Origin: Sporomusaceae bacterium UBA1887
GTDB lineage: Bacteria; Bacillota; Negativicutes; Sporomusales; DSM-15969
Length of the DNA: 32,180 nt
Assembly (NCBI GenBank): GCA_002337925.1
Contig: DDHB01000018.1
Location: 73,825-106,004 of the forward strand
Direction: 5' to 3'
Positions 32,100 through 32,180 of the stretch are shown piece after piece; position 1 is the first letter of the stretch, and the number at the start of each line of letters is the position of its first letter. The notes beneath the pieces were generated by a model. That model was not told where the DNA came from. It saw only the letters and a program-made list of their open reading frames with translations, and ran no database searches. The position numbers and the translations under genes were made by a program.

Positions 32100-32180
32100 T
32101 GGTGCGGCCGAGTGGATTTGAACCACCACGAGATTGCTCCCACTAGTTCCTGAGACTAGCGCGTCTGCCGTTCCGCCACG
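32100..32180 (-). tRNA. tRNA-Leu (anticodon CAG), 5' end cut by window edge
   Basis: All but the first five bases are present, including CCA (32102-32100). The 3' acceptor strand CGGCCGC predicts 5' GCGGCCG, of which CG is in the window. The D arm TGGCGGAACGGCAGACGC is identical to that of the GAG tRNA. The anticodon stem CTAGT/ACTAG with loop CTCAGGA gives CAG. A long variable arm and the T loop GTTCAAATC complete a class II leucine tRNA. Confidence 0.92.

Overview
The window looks like an accessory-poor chromosomal stretch from a diderm Firmicute, most likely a Negativicute of the Sporomusa/Pelosinus type. Three signs support this. Ribosome-binding sites are strong and Gram-positive in style (AGGAGG-like), and promoters are TTGACA/TATAAT-like. 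There is a heptosyltransferase-family glycosyltransferase (GT9), which suggests an LPS-type outer membrane. The gene stock is clostridial: single-chain PurL, a PyrR-type attenuator, a BusR-like regulator and a SpoIIE-type phosphatase. No phage, IS element or CRISPR array was seen. This placement is inferred from gene content, not from a database search.

Layout. 1-5.4 kb (minus strand): a partial zinc-ribbon protein, a HisK-like PHP phosphatase, a FliK-like protein with a 24-bp coding minisatellite, and a PAS-PAS-PP2C-HATPase protein coupled to it. 5.5-12.2 kb: purL, divergent from a LysR regulator-xpt pair, then a type II NADH dehydrogenase. 12.3-17.8 kb (minus): a VOC protein, a soluble chemoreceptor with a C-terminal Cache-like domain, a DEDDh exonuclease, and a pyrimidine operon (MFS carrier-pyrF-pyrE) behind a PyrR-type attenuator. 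17.8-20.8 kb (minus): an unknown 109-aa protein, arginase, a nitroreductase and an HD-GYP protein. 21.0-22.2 kb (plus): a zinc-finger/HTH/DUF2087 regulator and a GIY-YIG protein behind a promoter with a clear inverted repeat. 22.2-24.6 kb (minus): a PHP phosphoesterase, a GT9 glycosyltransferase and an Lrp/AsnC regulator. 24.7-26.4 kb: a UlaG-like MBL hydrolase overlapping tail-to-tail with an EamA transporter. 26.4-29.2 kb (minus): an envelope operon (deacetylase lipoprotein, phosphodiester glycosidase, membrane-anchored protein). 29.3-32.2 kb (minus): two small proteins, tRNA-Leu(GAG), a BusR-like c-di-AMP regulator, fabH and tRNA-Leu(CAG), which is cut by the window edge.

The most interesting signal is the MFS-pyrF-pyrE operon. 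The leader carries an exact match to the PyrR RNA-binding consensus followed by an intrinsic terminator. The carrier has the DGxD motif of aromatic-acid/H+ symporters in its first membrane helix. Downstream are just the two enzymes that turn orotate into UMP. Together this predicts an orotate (or related pyrimidine carboxylate) uptake-and-salvage module under pyrimidine control. Other items worth a look are the regulator/GIY-YIG pair, the chemoreceptor with its sensor at the C-terminus and a terminator-like hairpin in its leader, and the envelope operon.
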